Positions 46,376-57,614 of a stretch of DNA of 64,000 bases are shown piece by piece. Every line of letters starts with the position of its first letter. Positions within the stretch are counted from its first letter, which is position 1. This stretch comes from Rhinopithecus roxellana (taxonomy: Eukaryota; Chordata; Mammalia; Primates; Cercopithecidae). A program made the position numbers and the translations under genes. The notes under the pieces were generated by a model. That model did not search any database. It worked only from the letters and a program-made list of their open reading frames with translations, and was not told the DNA's origin. The stretch lies in assembly GCF_007565055.1 (NCBI RefSeq), contig NC_044566.1, positions 58,139,332 through 58,203,331 of the forward strand. The letters are read 5' to 3'.

Positions 46376-47224
46376 TGCAATGATTTTTTTAAATAAAAAA
46401 TACGTTATTTGAGCATAAGGTTTAAGATCCAACATTCACGTTCTGGAAATCCGGTGAATATAGAAGTTTTAGCTTTGTTACTGGGGCCAGCTACACAAAT
46501 GAACAAACTGATCTGAGAAGCCTGTAGAAAAGGGGTAAAATGATGAAATCGCAGATTTTGAGAAGAATAAAGAAGAATAACAGCCATGGTGATGAGTAGG
46601 CGGAAGTCAGCCTTAGGATAGAGAAATAGGGGAGGGAGTGGAGCACAGGGCATGTTATAACTTCAGCACTGACGCTGTGCAATGCATTGTGTAATGCTGA
46701 TGCATAATGAATGTGCCTCACAGCTCTCTGTGCCCCTCTGGGAGATTCTAGCTTATGTGACACAGCAATGTGAATTTCTGCAAATCCAAATCCGGGGATG
46801 CTTGATATTAAAAGGAAGACTGAGGTGGAATTAATATTCTGGGCTTTTATGATTCCATTTTCTTTTCATTGCCTCCACCTGACTAGGGTGACAAGGTTTT
46901 ATTTTAATCTCTTTGCAGTCAGTGAAGTAGGATCCAGGTGTTCCTTCAAGGTGCCCTGATCTTGCCGTGTAAGACCTGTAATTGCCCATTCTAGTGTCAA
47001 ATGTAAATGAAATTTACAAGAATGTGTCTAATTTGGTAAAATGAATAGATTTGGAAAACCAGCTAAGGAGACTCCCTTATCCCAGGTTAGAGCATGCCTC
47101 ATTACCTTCAGCAGTATTTTTAAAGGAATCATTTACATACTCCTCCAAATTCTCTGTACTCTTTTAGATCGCCTGCAGGAAGCATCTCAGGTTGGAAAGA
47201 TGGAGTACCCTGCTCAGATGGGTC
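46376..47224. other. Single-copy stretch without recognised gene
   Basis: No gene or repeat recognised. Minus-strand frames of 82 and 90 codons at 46405-46763 lack any known motif. Confidence 0.5.
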
Positions 47225-47375
47225 TTATACTTTGCTTATAAGTCTATCTCCCTTCACAGGAATGCAAAACTTTTGCACGGGCAGGCTCCATGCCATATTT
47301 GTCTTTTCATTTCTAGCACGTAGCACATTATCTGGCACATAGTGAACACTTAGCATTTATTGAATGAATACATGA
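47225..47375 (+). mobile_element. L2 3' end, sense
   Basis: 'ggcaggctccatgccatatttgtc', 'tctggcacatagtgaacacttagcatttattgaatgaatac'. Confidence 0.85.
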
Positions 47376-47419
47376 TCAGTGGAGAGAAAGGAAATGACTC
47401 GTATTCCATTGCTATGGTG

Positions 47420-47560
47420 TGTCATGCATGTGTTGGGCCCTTCACTTACTTGATTTATTATTTATTTTTCACAACAACCTCAGCTCAGACATTATTTTTC
47501 TTTTTATATATGAGAGCAGAGATTACAACTCCAGGGGTTTTGAGATCCAGCAGGTGACAT
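47420..47560 (-). mobile_element. MIR, antisense
   Basis: 'cacaacaacctcagctcagacattatttttc..' resembles the antisense MIR centre; diverged. Confidence 0.55.
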
Positions 47561-47785
47561 TGAAGAGAAAGTGGGCAGTAACCCCTAGAAAGTGGAAGGG
47601 TTTATGGAGACCTGGCCCAGTCTACAGGGGCAGCCCTGACTAGGTTTCACCCAGTGGGTGCTGTGTGGGAATATGGGCCCACTGTTGTTGGACCTTCTTA
47701 ATTTTCCAACAAAATTAGAAATTGAGATGCTTTGATGGAATCTCCCAACTTTCAAATCGTGGTTCACATGTGCTTAAAACAGTTT

Positions 47786-48090
47786 GGCCGGGCGCGGTGG
47801 CTCAAGCCTGTAATCCCAGCACTTTGGGAGGCCGAGACGGGTGGATCACGAGGTCAGGAGATTGAGACCATCCTGGCTAACATGGTGAAACCCCGTCTCT
47901 ACTAAAAAATACAAAAAACTAGCCGGGCGACTTGGCGGGCGCCTGTAGTCCCAGCTACTCCGGAGGCTGAGGCCGGAGAATGGCGTAAACCCGGGAGGCG
48001 GAGCTTGCGGTGAGCTGAGATCCGGCCACTGCACTCCAGCCTGGGTGACAGAGCGAGACTCCGTCTCAAAAAAAAAACAAAAACAAAAAA
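47786..48090 (+). mobile_element. Young AluY of Old World monkey type
   Basis: Little-diverged AluY with intact CpG-rich start GGCCGGGCGCGGTGGCTCA. It carries variants I associate with cercopithecid AluY: GGCGTAAACCCGGG instead of GGCGTGAACCCGGG, GAGATCCGGCCACTGC instead of GAGATCGCGCCACTGC, and GGGCGACTTGGCGGGCGC. Flanks 'aaaacagttt' and 'aaaacaattt' are a likely target duplication. Minus-strand open frames (47846-48142) are Alu shadows. Confidence 0.95.
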
Positions 48091-48154
48091 CAATTTGTGA
48101 CCCAAAGGAATCAGATCTGCTGGACAGTTTTAGCCAAAGCATAACCAGTTTGCA

Positions 48155-48255
48155 CCACCTGGAACAGGGTTGAGAAGTTAAGGAAATTGCTGAAGGTCAG
48201 GCAATGCCTGAGCTGCTGGGTTTCTAACTTCTAAGTTCTAAATACAATTTGCTTC
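48155..48255 (-). mobile_element. MIR fragment, antisense
   Basis: 'gagaagttaaggaaattgctgaaggtcaggcaatgcc'; short and diverged. Confidence 0.5.
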
Positions 48256-48261
48256 CATATA

Positions 48262-48296
48262 CACGTATGTGTGTGTGTGTATATATATATATAATT
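48262..48296. repeat. (TG)n(TA)n microsatellite
   Basis: TG units followed by TA units. Confidence 0.95.
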
Positions 48297-48749
48297 CATA
48301 AGTGATAAAATCATTTTAAAGATTATTTTATTTTCTAACCAATCCAGTCATAGATATTTGACTGTAATTCCTATATCATTTTTTTTTTCTGAGAAATTTG
48401 TGCCTGGGCATGATTTATTTTTAAAAATTTTTTCAGACAACTATGTTTGGGTATTATGGGGTAATCTTCATCCCTGTAATACCAGCAAGCTTGTCCAACC
48501 TGCCTTATTTTGTCGTTGTTGTTCTCTTTTGTTTTGTTTTAGACTTTTAGCAGTCTGAAGTCATGATTTTTAGTTTCTGTCTCTAGTGATAAGTGAAAAA
48601 GAGGGATGAGGAAAGGGCTTTACTGGCCCAACCAGAAACAGAAACTAACAACAAATGACTTTATTCTCTCCCTTGGACACCCCTGCAGGGCCTAAGGTAA
48701 GTGTCCTTTCCGTTGCATTCCTGTTATCACTAGCAGAGCAAGACAACTA

Positions 48750-48895
48750 TGCAGTGGGATAAGCAATTCCTTGCAGAGAGACGGTTAGCACTGCAGAGGC
48801 GCAGATTAGATCCCACAGCTAGTAAGTGTTGTTAAGTCCAGGATTCACATCCAAGACTCTGAATCTAGAGCCTGTGTTCCGAACTCTTATGATAT
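48750..48895 (-). mobile_element. MIR, antisense
   Basis: 'gatcccacagctagtaagtg' and 'aagtccaggattcacatccaagactctg'. The consensus-like GTAAGT inside it is MIR text, not a splice donor. Confidence 0.8.
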
Positions 48896-49021
48896 ATACC
48901 TTCTCTGAATGCAGCGGTGATAGACACGTCTTTGCCTCAGGCTTCTTTTCACCAAAAGTAAGGAGGCAAGTGTTAGGTAAATTCTTCCCCCTTATTAATT
49001 CTTATAGAATTGTCTTCCTTT

Positions 49022-49306
49022 GGCCGGGTGCGGTGGCTCACACCTGTAATCCCAGCACTTTGGGAGGCCGAGGCAGGTGGATCACGAGGTCAGCAGTTCG
49101 AGACCAGCCTGACAAACATGGTGAAATGCTGTCACTACTAAAAATACAAAAATTAGCTGGGCATGGTGGCACATGCCTGTAATCCCAGCTACTCAGGAGG
49201 CTGAGGCAGGAGGAATCCAGGAGGCAGAGGTTGCAGTGAGCCGAGATCACCCCACTGCACTCCAGCCTGGGTGACAAAGCGAGAATTTGTCTCAAAAAAA
49301 AAAAAA
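49022..49306 (+). mobile_element. AluS, plus strand, with target-site duplication
   Basis: Complete Alu with a short deletion in the right arm ('gaggcaggaggaatccagg'). Flanks GTCTTCCTTT (49012-49021) and GTCTTCTTT (49307-49315). Confidence 0.95.
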
Positions 49307-49326
49307 GTCTTCTTTCTAAAACTCTG

Positions 49327-49716
49327 TATCCATCCACCCATCCATCCATCCATCCCTCCACTCATCCAACCATCCATCCATCATCCCTCTACTCATTCAT
49401 CAATCCACCATCCCTCCACTCATCCATTCACCCATTAATCCATCACTTCACTCATCCATGCATCCTTTTATCTACCCATCCGTCTATCCACATATCCATC
49501 CATCCACACATCCATTCATCCATCATCCCTCTACTCATCCATCAATTCATCATCTCTCCACTCATCTATTTATCCATGATACCTCTACTCACTCATTAAT
49601 CCATTATCCCTGCACTCATCCATCCATACATCCATCCATACATCCATCCATCCATCTACTCATCTATCTATTCTTCCATATACTTATTTACTTCCTCACC
49701 ACCACCACCACCACCA
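49327..49716. repeat. ATCC-based simple repeat containing a 27-bp minisatellite
   Basis: Tetranucleotide CATC/ATCC stretch with a higher-order 27-bp period. Units at 49520, 49547, 49574 and 49601 are adjacent, and related units start at 49378 and 49405. (CAC)n ends the tract at 49698-49716. Because 27 is a multiple of three, the plus-strand frame stays open and reads nine-residue repeats (IHHPSTHPS type), giving the 203-codon frame 49458-50069, which is not a gene. Confidence 0.95.
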
Positions 49717-49974
49717 AAAATGTAGCAATTCCTTTTAGTAACAGCTGCTTCGATATCATGAGCTTCATCAAGGTGACTAATTTCAGAGAAAGCTTTGAGA
49801 ATCAGAAACTTGAAGATTGGCATTGGGTGTCACTGAGAAAACAGCAGACAGATGTTAACATGAGCTCTGCTGTTCTGAGTGGTATTTTCCTGGAAGTCTG
49901 TCAAGGAGTTTTCCAACTAAAATTAACTTTGTGGCATCTGAGCCAGAAACACAAGCTGTGCTTCATTGCCAGCC

Positions 49975-50125
49975 CTCATGCATGTGCCTGCATGCGTGTG
50001 TGTGAGTGCCACTGTGTGCCTGTGCCCATGTGCACATGCTTCTGTGTGCCTACATGCTTATGTGTGTAGATTTGTATGCATATGCCTGTGTATGTGTATG
50101 TGTGCATGCGTCTGTGTGTTGGGGA
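49975..50125. repeat. Degenerate TG/CATG-rich simple repeat
   Basis: Alternating purine-pyrimidine TGTG, TGCATG and CATG motifs over 150 bp. Confidence 0.9.
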
Positions 50126-50529
50126 TGAGATCAGGTATAGTCAATATTTTGGGGAATAGTAAGAAAAGGCAGCATTGTATTAATTGGCACGTCGTTCATA
50201 AGAATTTAAACACCATGTAGCTCACTTGACAGAACTCAAACATGCTTTCTGAATTACACTGAATTGAAGGAAGAAGCACACCTTTGCCAGGATTGCTCCA
50301 GAGAATCTAGTCATTCAGTCACCACCAAAGGTGGAGTGGATTCTTTATAATGTGCCTGTCTTTAGTTATCCAGGTGATAACAATGAATGACAGATGAAAT
50401 GGCAACCAGAAGGCCTGACTATTTCTGAAGCTGACTCTGTAGGCTGTATTTTGAAGTGTCTACCTTTCTAGAAATGGCTCCATTTCTCCCCAGGGGCTCC
50501 ATTCTTTGAACTCCATTAATAGGCTTTTT

Positions 50530-50960
50530 TGTCTTCTGGCTTTCAGTTGCATTTGGTCAGCGGCGTTGGTGATGGGAGTAGCCATCAGGGGAGGGGGACA
50601 CAAACAGCAGGCTAGAAGGAGTATGGAGGAAAGTTAGGTTGGGTATTTATTCCCCTGGGTTCTTTATAAGGGTTACTTTAGGCTGGTTGCACCCCTTGAC
50701 TGAAATGCACACTTCTATGTCAGCCCTTTGGGTATCTGCTATCTCTTCTTTCCCCCATAAGGCCTAGGATGGAACAGGAACTGCCTTTATCAGCTCTGGC
50801 CTCTTACACTGTCTCCCATGATTTTCCTACCCCTTGCCCATGACTTTGTAATAATTCAATTTATTAGCCTTAACTTGTCCCAATTTTCTGCCAAGGTGTC
50901 TCTGATACACAGACCAACTGAAGTATTGGGACCTAAAGTGAGTCTGAACCCATCTGTGTG
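50530..50960. mobile_element. Possible old interspersed repeat, family not resolved
   Basis: 'tatttattcccctgggttc', 'gggttactttaggctggttgcaccc' and 'aaggcctaggatggaacaggaactgcc' resemble a repeat family seen elsewhere in primate DNA. I cannot name it safely. Confidence 0.35.
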
Positions 50961-53040
50961 TGATTTTTCTCCATTGAAAGTTATATCATACCAGACTTCC
51001 TTGCTTACAAGAAAGTTGTCAAGGCACAATGAGAAAGTAGAAGAAGGACTCTGGAAGGGTTAAAATAAAAAGACAATTCAACAGTAAGATGCTAATGCAC
51101 CTTATACAATGTCATCCCTGTATCTTTTCAGCTATAATAATAGGCAAGAGTAAAATGCTTAGTCACTCACTATCCCAGGAAAGTGGATCCTGTGCTTTCT
51201 GGGATGTTCATTATGCAGCATCTTGCTTTCTACTGATAATTCAGCTGAGCATGAAAAATGTGTTGCATAAATTCCAAACTTCATCAGAACATCCCCACAC
51301 ATGGCTGGGTGCCCTCCATTCTGTGGACACAGATGTCCAGTCGCTGAGACAAATGAGTCACACTGGAAATCGGTAAGTGCCATAAAACCACACTTGACTT
51401 CCCGAGTGCAGCTTGCTTGGAACGCATGGTTTTTGACCAAACTCAAGGAATAACTTTGCCGGGCATTCCAGGACGCAGCCTCTTGTGGCTTAGGGTAAAA
51501 CAGTCTTTGAGGTGCCTCAGCACCCAGCATTCACAACACTCTAGGGTACACATTCCCACGGGGGCACCTCTCCATATCCTTCACCCTGGCCATGGGCTTG
51601 CCCAGTGACGCACAGGGACATTTGAAGTCCTGGGTGAGCAAGCATGAGCACACGGGTTAGGCTGTCCTACCCTGTTTTCTCAGGCGATTGTTCCATACTG
51701 AGATTTTTCAGTATTGTGTGTGGATTGCCATACACCCCAAGTCTAGGTTCATCCATTTAATGAGATGCACCTCACTGGCTACAGCACTCACAGGTTTAAA
51801 CTAAGCAGGAAGAAAATGTATAAGGTGTAGCAGGTAGGTACTTTCTTGCCTGATGCATTCCACTCCTTTGATAAATGGAAACAAACAAACAAACAAAAAA
51901 AACAAAACAAAACTGAAGGCCAGGATTAGGGCTGGAGAGCAAAGAGGAAGATCGAATTTTCTTCGACATTTTGCTGTGGAGTAGCAAGTAGAGCAGTAGG
52001 GAGCAGGAACATAGATATTTGGCACAAAAGAGGCTTTGACTTGCTAGTTACATTCTACAGAGTCTGGGGGACTCTCTCTGGAAGGGTTCCAAGCTCAGGT
52101 AGCATGCTCTGCATATCAAGGTCTCCCTGGTCTTATGTCCTTCAGACTAGACTCCAATGTCTGATTGTGTCAGCAATGCCTCAAGACAATGTCTTACCAC
52201 CCCATTTCACACATAGTTTCTGGAATAGTCTCCTCACCTTCTCTGTCTTTCCTCTCCTCCTTTACCATAGCAATAGGGACCTGAGTAGGGAGGATGCTCT
52301 GCGTCCCTGGTTCCCTCAATCTTCTTGGAAGAGTCTGGTCTCTCTCCTGATAGAGTTTTAGGTTTGCCCTGATGATCTAGATGAAGCAAAGTGTGGTGAC
52401 ACTTCGCTGAATGCTCTGTCAGTGCGCCTAGAAATAGAGTCTCTATCAGGGTTGTTTGCTTCCTATCACACTCCAACTGGCAAGCAGGTGGATTTTCTCA
52501 CTTGGCAGCTGGCTCCCATCTGCCCCCTGTCAGTCTGCAAATATTACCCAAGTTAAACACGAACTTCTAGCAGTGATGTGCACAGCCACAAAAAAAATAT
52601 GAATTCAAATATACACTTTTGAAAGGGACACCTTAGTTCAGTCATTTAAATTCATTATCTCAAAGATCCATTTCACTAAAACTCCCACTTGTGCTAAACA
52701 GAAATCACGCTGACGTCAGGCACTTACCTCAATTCTCAGAAGTTGAGCAGGTCTAAGCCATTCTGTTCAACATACAATTCCCTTCAGTTTCCCTTACAAG
52801 ACCTCAAACAAATGTCCAGGAACTGATTCAGGATATACGTTCTCCTGGGACACCAGTTACCCAAGTTCTTGGTGGCTTAATATAAATACAGTAAACAAGG
52901 GACTTCCCAGGGGCGTCATTCAGTCGAAGCCAGCCTGGGACCTGGTGACCTTCAGTGTCACAGAGCTGGACTTCAGCACAATGAGTTCTTACAAAACAGA
53001 GAACACATGGATTAAAAGTCACAGACACATCCTGAAGATA
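50961..53040. other. Single-copy stretch without recognised gene
   Basis: About 2 kb with no recognised repeat apart from A/AAAC-rich tracts (51885-51912). Open frames up to 123 codons (51159-51530 minus, 52041-52361 plus) have no known domain. A weak exon-like segment is at 51245-51372. Confidence 0.45.
51245..51372 (+). other. Weak candidate exon, 128 nt
   Basis: Acceptor TTCAG after a mixed tract with a good branch-point-like TACTGAT, an open frame over 42 codons (phase 0 to 2), and donor TCG|GTAAGT. Single-copy DNA. Not recognised; a chance arrangement is likely. Confidence 0.12.
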
Positions 53041-53053
53041 CTTCCCTTATTTA

Positions 53054-53220
53054 TGTATTTTTTAACTTTTATTTTAGGTTTGGGGGTACATGTGAAAGTT
53101 TATTACATAGATAAACACGTCATGGGGGTTTGTCATACAGATTATTTCATCACCCGGGTATTAAGCCCGGTACCCAATAGTTATCTTTTCTGCTCCTCTT
53201 CCTCCTCCCACATGCCCCTA
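53054..53220 (-). mobile_element. Short 5'-truncated L1 3' end, antisense, with target-site duplication
   Basis: Antisense L1 3' UTR ('ggtttgggggtacatgtgaaagtttattacatagataaac', 'gggtattaagcccggtaccc'). Target duplications CTTCCCTTATTTA (53041-53053) and CTTTCCTTATTTT (53221-53233). Its left-hand half ends inside the inverted duplication that starts at 53181. Confidence 0.9.
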
Positions 53221-53331
53221 CTTTCCTTATTTTAAGAAAACAATTCTGGTGATATCCCCACAGCTCTTCCTAAAGGTAGATGAATGAACTACAGGGTTCT
53301 ATCAAAGACCCTGTGGGTCCAGAACTGTGTG
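53181..53331 (+). repeat. 151-bp inverted duplication, source copy
   Basis: Reverse complement of 57615-57765 with a single mismatch. It consists of the last 40 bp of the L1 insert, its right target duplication and 98 bp of flanking DNA. Since this copy is continuous with the whole L1 and both target duplications, it is the source. Confidence 0.98.
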
Positions 53332-53785
53332 TGTCAGTTCTAGTTCACTAATCCCTTACTGAACGCATTTGACAGGATCTTTGCTGTTAACAGGGGACAG
53401 AGCAAGGACATGTGACATGTGACTTCAGCTATAAAATAACACAGCAGCTCCCATCACCTGCTCCTCAGAGAGCTCATGTTGGCCTACAGGAGCAAGGATA
53501 AGTCCCTTTCCCCTATGTCTCCCTGAATGACTCTCACTTGGCCATAATTTACAATGAGAGGGTACACATGCTCATGAAGGATGCATATTTTGCCTCTGTC
53601 TACCCTGACACTGGCCCTGGCCCTGTGGACTAGAAAGTGTTTGAGAAAATTGTGAGATCCTACAATTGTGTGATTTCCTTCCGTGTACCCAGGCTCTGAA
53701 TTGGAGCGTAGACAGTGACCATCATTGGGCAGGGAGAGTCTAGAGGACATGTCATGGCTGTCTTTTTTTGTCTCTCTTTTGTTAG
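53332..53785. other. Single-copy stretch without recognised gene
   Basis: No repeat or gene recognised. It closes with a long pyrimidine tract (53758-53785). Confidence 0.5.
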
Positions 53786-54014
53786 ATTCCTGATATCATT
53801 TATGGCCACAGGTCATTTTGCTGAAGAGGAGGAACCTGGAATCAAGTTCTGTGACTTCAAAGAAGAGCTGTGTGTACAAAACTTTGGGAGAGGATCACCA
53901 CAGAGAGGATTTGGAGACAAGAGCCTATTTGATCTTTTTCTTCTCCTTCTTAAAAGTGATAATATGAACATAAAACTATCTACAGCTTTAAACAAACCCG
54001 TAGTTCAGTACTGA
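53786..54014 (+). other. Candidate terminal exon segment (open frame after strong acceptor)
   Basis: Strong acceptor GTCTTTTTTTGTCTCTCTTTTGTTAG, then a frame of 76 codons ending in a stop at 54014. It needs two bases from the preceding exon, as the candidate exon 41774-41844 would supply. The peptide contains EEEEPGIKFCDFKEELC. No polyadenylation signal close by and no recognised domain. Speculative. Confidence 0.15.
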
Positions 54015-56019
54015 AGCGTGCATAACACATTCCTCTCAACTGAACAATACACAGGCAGGCATTCTGGAGATTTTATTGCACCAGATTGGTGTGATTTTAA
54101 GTAAGAAGATTGGCATAGTCAGCTCCCTGGAAAAAGGCTTGACACAGGTTAACACTTTAATATGAATAACTTTTTCTCTAATTAAAAGATTTCTTAATGT
54201 ATTTTCTTTGCTTAATGTCCACTGTGTCTTGCTGTATCCAACCCTACATCTTTGTCTTTATTCACATGTGTATATTCAGTCCTATATCTCAAATATGAAA
54301 ATTATCTCCATCCCTTCTTGCCCTATCATTGCTGTGATTTGCAGAGCATCACTGTGCAGCTATGGATGAATGGCTTTCCAGGGCTGTTTTCAACCTTATT
54401 TCCTTTTGCTGCTGGTTAGTTTGATGCCCTAGGTTTAAGTGTTGGGATATTTGTGGTTTGGAACTTTTAAGGTTTCATGCTAGTTTTTTTATGAAAAAAA
54501 AAACTATGCTTGGGATATACATTCTTATCTAAAGAACAAGAAATGTTCTTGTTGACCCTCATATGACCCTCAGGAACCAAATTCAGGCTCTGGGCATCTG
54601 GGATTAAGCTTCCTGAAAAGCACTACTTCATGGGCTGACAGTTACGTGCCTTTCACATGAAAATTTCCTCTGCTGCTGAAAGAAAATGCACAATTACCAG
54701 AGGAAATGCCACTTCACATGATGCACAGGTGATAGAGAAAAAATGTGCATTTCTGTAAATAAACAAACATTCCCAAATATGCCTGCCTCATTTGTGCTTC
54801 CTTAAGGGCAAAATGCCCTTTTGGGAAACAGACCTCTCCTAGTAGCATTTTCAATGACTCTCAATCCTTCTCACATTTGGCTTTGACTGAATTCAGACTT
54901 TTCTTGTCAATTAAAAATGATAAATTTGACTTCTTGCAGGAAGACAAATGATCAGCCTATGTCAAGCATATGAAGACCTAAGATTTCAGATGCACTGGAA
55001 TCATCCTGAAAAATTCATCTGGCACACCCAGATGGATGATCAAATGACCGTCATCCAGGGAAAGTCTGGGAGGTCTCATGCAGTACGCAGGTATTCTGAA
55101 GAGCCATTAGCTTTTAGAGTGTTGCAGCGGCACTTCTCTAGCTTTTCCTTGCTTCCCGGCTCTTCATGAGAATGGCCAACTACATTCACCTCTGCCTACC
55201 CTCTGTCCAGGAAAATCCAAGACCAACCTCGAGACGGATGTTTGTCCTTTTAGCTTTTATTTTTAGAGGCACATTGTCTGGGAGTGACGTCTATTTACTG
55301 GTTATTCATTTGGCTTTCTGCTTCAGGGATGTTGATAAAAAGTGTGGATCTAAATAATTGCTTCCCCTCAGCCATCTCACAGAAGGTGTCCTGGTGCATT
55401 TTATATCCTGAGGGCAAAGGAAAGCTATGTGTTCTGCTTGGCAACTGGTTTTTATGTTGATGCTCCTTTTTCAGCATATGAATGTGTGGAGAGGGTGACT
55501 GTTTATTATCTAGAGGTAGCGGTGGGGGCAGATACAGGGCAGATGTGGAGGGAGGTGGGAGATTTCTAACTTTCCACTTGCATCTGTGATTTCTTTTAAA
55601 CAGATACTCTGATTTTATATAAAGCAAAGCTCTTTGCATAACCAAATTGTCTGCCTTTCTCAGATATTTTTCTGAATAGAATTTTTACTAAGATGGGCTT
55701 AACTAATGATGGAAAGAATGTAATCCGTCTGTGAAAAACTCTTAATCTTCATGGAAGATAAAATCAGATGCATAGAGGCTTTGTAAATTTCATTTACTTC
55801 TGCTTCACTTCCTTTCCATTCAAAAAAGAATCGATTGCATGTGCATGAGAGAGAAGCCAACCAGACACTTTTTTGTTTTTTCACCGAATGCGTCATACAC
55901 TGTTGGTGTCCACAAGTGATGGGATAGGGAGGTCATGGAAAAAATGAGGCTGCCCCTTTCGGGAACTTTTGTGTTGATGATGACAGTCTTGTGAATAATA
56001 CTGTAGATAAGGAAAGTAA
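54015..56019. other. Single-copy stretch without recognised gene
   Basis: About 2 kb with no repeat family recognised. An exon-like segment occurs at 54940-55090 (acceptor TTGACTTCTTGCAG, donor CAG|GTATTC, one frame open for 49 codons). Other frames of 60-116 codons lack known motifs. Confidence 0.45.
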
Positions 56020-56122
56020 CAATCAATATTTTTGAGTTCTTATTATGTGCAAGGTTGTTGGGGAAAGCTCTTTATTTGCATTTGATCATTTAGTTGGCCC
56101 AAAAATCATACAAAGTAGCTAC
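56020..56122 (-). mobile_element. MIR, antisense
   Basis: 'gagttcttattatgtgcaaggttg', 'aaagtagctactattattatc'. Confidence 0.8.
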
Positions 56123-56129
56123 TATTATT

Positions 56130-56900
56130 ATCTTATGCCTACCACAAAACTCCAAATTTCACCTTTCAACAATGATTCTTCCCTAGGAGTTCTCCATCTC
56201 AGTAAATGGTCATGCCAGTTACTAATTTGCTCTGACCTCAAACTTGGAAATGAGTCATCTTTAGTTTATCTCTTTCCCGTTGCCCGCCTGCCCCTCCCCC
56301 GATTTGACAACAAATTATTCCAAATTATTGGCAGCAAGTTCCTTAAATTGGCTTCTTTGATGTGATTCTTAAGTTACCTCTCAGACCTCACCTTCCCATC
56401 ACTCTTCTCACTTTCTCAGCTACACTGGTTATTCTATTCCTTAAATCTGTCATGCTTGTTAGAAATCCATATTTAATCAAGTTCTTCCTTTTTGTTCAAA
56501 TAACTTTAGTTTAAGCACCATCATCTCCAGCTTGGAATATGGAAATAGCCTCCTGATTTGTCTGCATGCTTTCTTTCTCGTTCTTTTATAAAGATCCAGC
56601 ATAAGAATGTGCCTTGAATCATGAGTCTAATCACATCACCCTCACTACCTTAAGCCTACAATGGCTTGGCTTTGCTCTTGGAAGAAACACACAGCTCCTA
56701 ACATAGCCTTTGTGATCTGATGGCTGCCTGCCTATCAGATCTCCCATCACTGTCCCCCTCACTCACTATGTCCCAGGTTTACCAGCCCCTTTTCCCTCAA
56801 TCTTGAACATATCCCCGCTTTTTTCTGCCTCAGAGCTTTGTACTTAACTGCTTCTTATCCTGGAAAATTCTTCCCCAGTCTTCGCAGGATTGGCTATGCA
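56130..56900 (+). mobile_element. L2 element, sense
   Basis: Long L2 stretch: 'gaatatggaaatagcctcctgatttgtct', 'taatcacatcaccctcactacc', 'acaatggcttggctttgctcttgg' and 'ctcactatgtcccagg'. It ends before the L2 3' terminus. Confidence 0.85.
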
Positions 56901-57149
56901 TCATGGTCATAATTTTACACTTGAAAGTAAAAAATAAATAGTAATCAACAAGGAATAACATGCTATCACATTCACCCCACCACTGGGGAAGATTGAGACT
57001 TGGGTTTGGGAGGAGTTTGAATGACAAACAAAATAGCAGATTTTGAAGGGAGTGACTATAGATTTTGTATATTGGAGTTGGGCTGAGCCCAAGTGTATAA
57101 GAACCTCTTTGGGAGGCAGAATGTGCATCTTCCTCTTATTTCACCATAA

Positions 57150-57390
57150 GCATTATAAACAAATTAAGCATTTATGTATTCATGTTGCCTCACCTACTCT
57201 GATGCCAACACTGCATGAAAGAAAACTCTGGAGGGTGCAGAACTGGCAAGTCAATAGAATAGATGAATCAACTCTACTGATAAGGAAGCTGAGACATAGA
57301 GAGGTCTTTTAAAACTTGCTTATAGTGAAAGTTAATGTGCAGAGGCAGAACTTAAACCTAGAACTGACTTCAAAGGACCTGCTGCTCCTC
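57150..57390 (-). mobile_element. MIR, antisense
   Basis: 'actgataaggaagctgagacatagagaggtc' and 'gcagaggcagaacttaaacctagaactga'. Confidence 0.8.
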
Positions 57391-57394
57391 TAAT

Positions 57395-57614
57395 TATGTG
57401 CTGGCCATGTCATTCTCATACCATCCCTATTCTACAGCATTTGATTTGAATCACATAACTCAGCACATGATTCATATATACTCTTTCCTAATGTTTCATG
57501 TATGCTTCATGATATTTTGTGTATGTTGTCATAATATTTTGCCTCATCTACACATTTATAAGCTCCTGAGTCCAAAGAATAATCTTTCGTAATTTTTGGC
57601 ACACAGAAAGCCCT
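57395..57614 (+). mobile_element. L2 3' end, sense, cut by the inverted duplication
   Basis: 'catttataagctcctgagtcc' and 'ttttggcacacagaaagccctcacac' are the L2 terminal sequence. The usual ending is missing because the 151-bp inserted copy begins here. Confidence 0.65.

Noticed and set aside
48680..48702. CAG followed by 8 nt and a GTAAGT
   Set aside because: Would be an 8-nt microexon; upstream frames are full of stops, so no larger exon is supported.
49327..49716. Regularly spaced repeats considered as a CRISPR array
   Set aside because: Eukaryotic simple repeat; no unique spacers between constant repeats.
49458..50069. 203-codon plus-strand open frame, the longest in the window
   Set aside because: It runs through the ATCC/27-bp repeat and a TG-rich repeat; its Ile-His-Pro-Ser and Cys-Val-rich make-up follows from the repeats.
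52722..52728. Minus-strand GAG|GTAAGTG donor-like site
   Set aside because: No convincing acceptor or open frame found on the upstream side.
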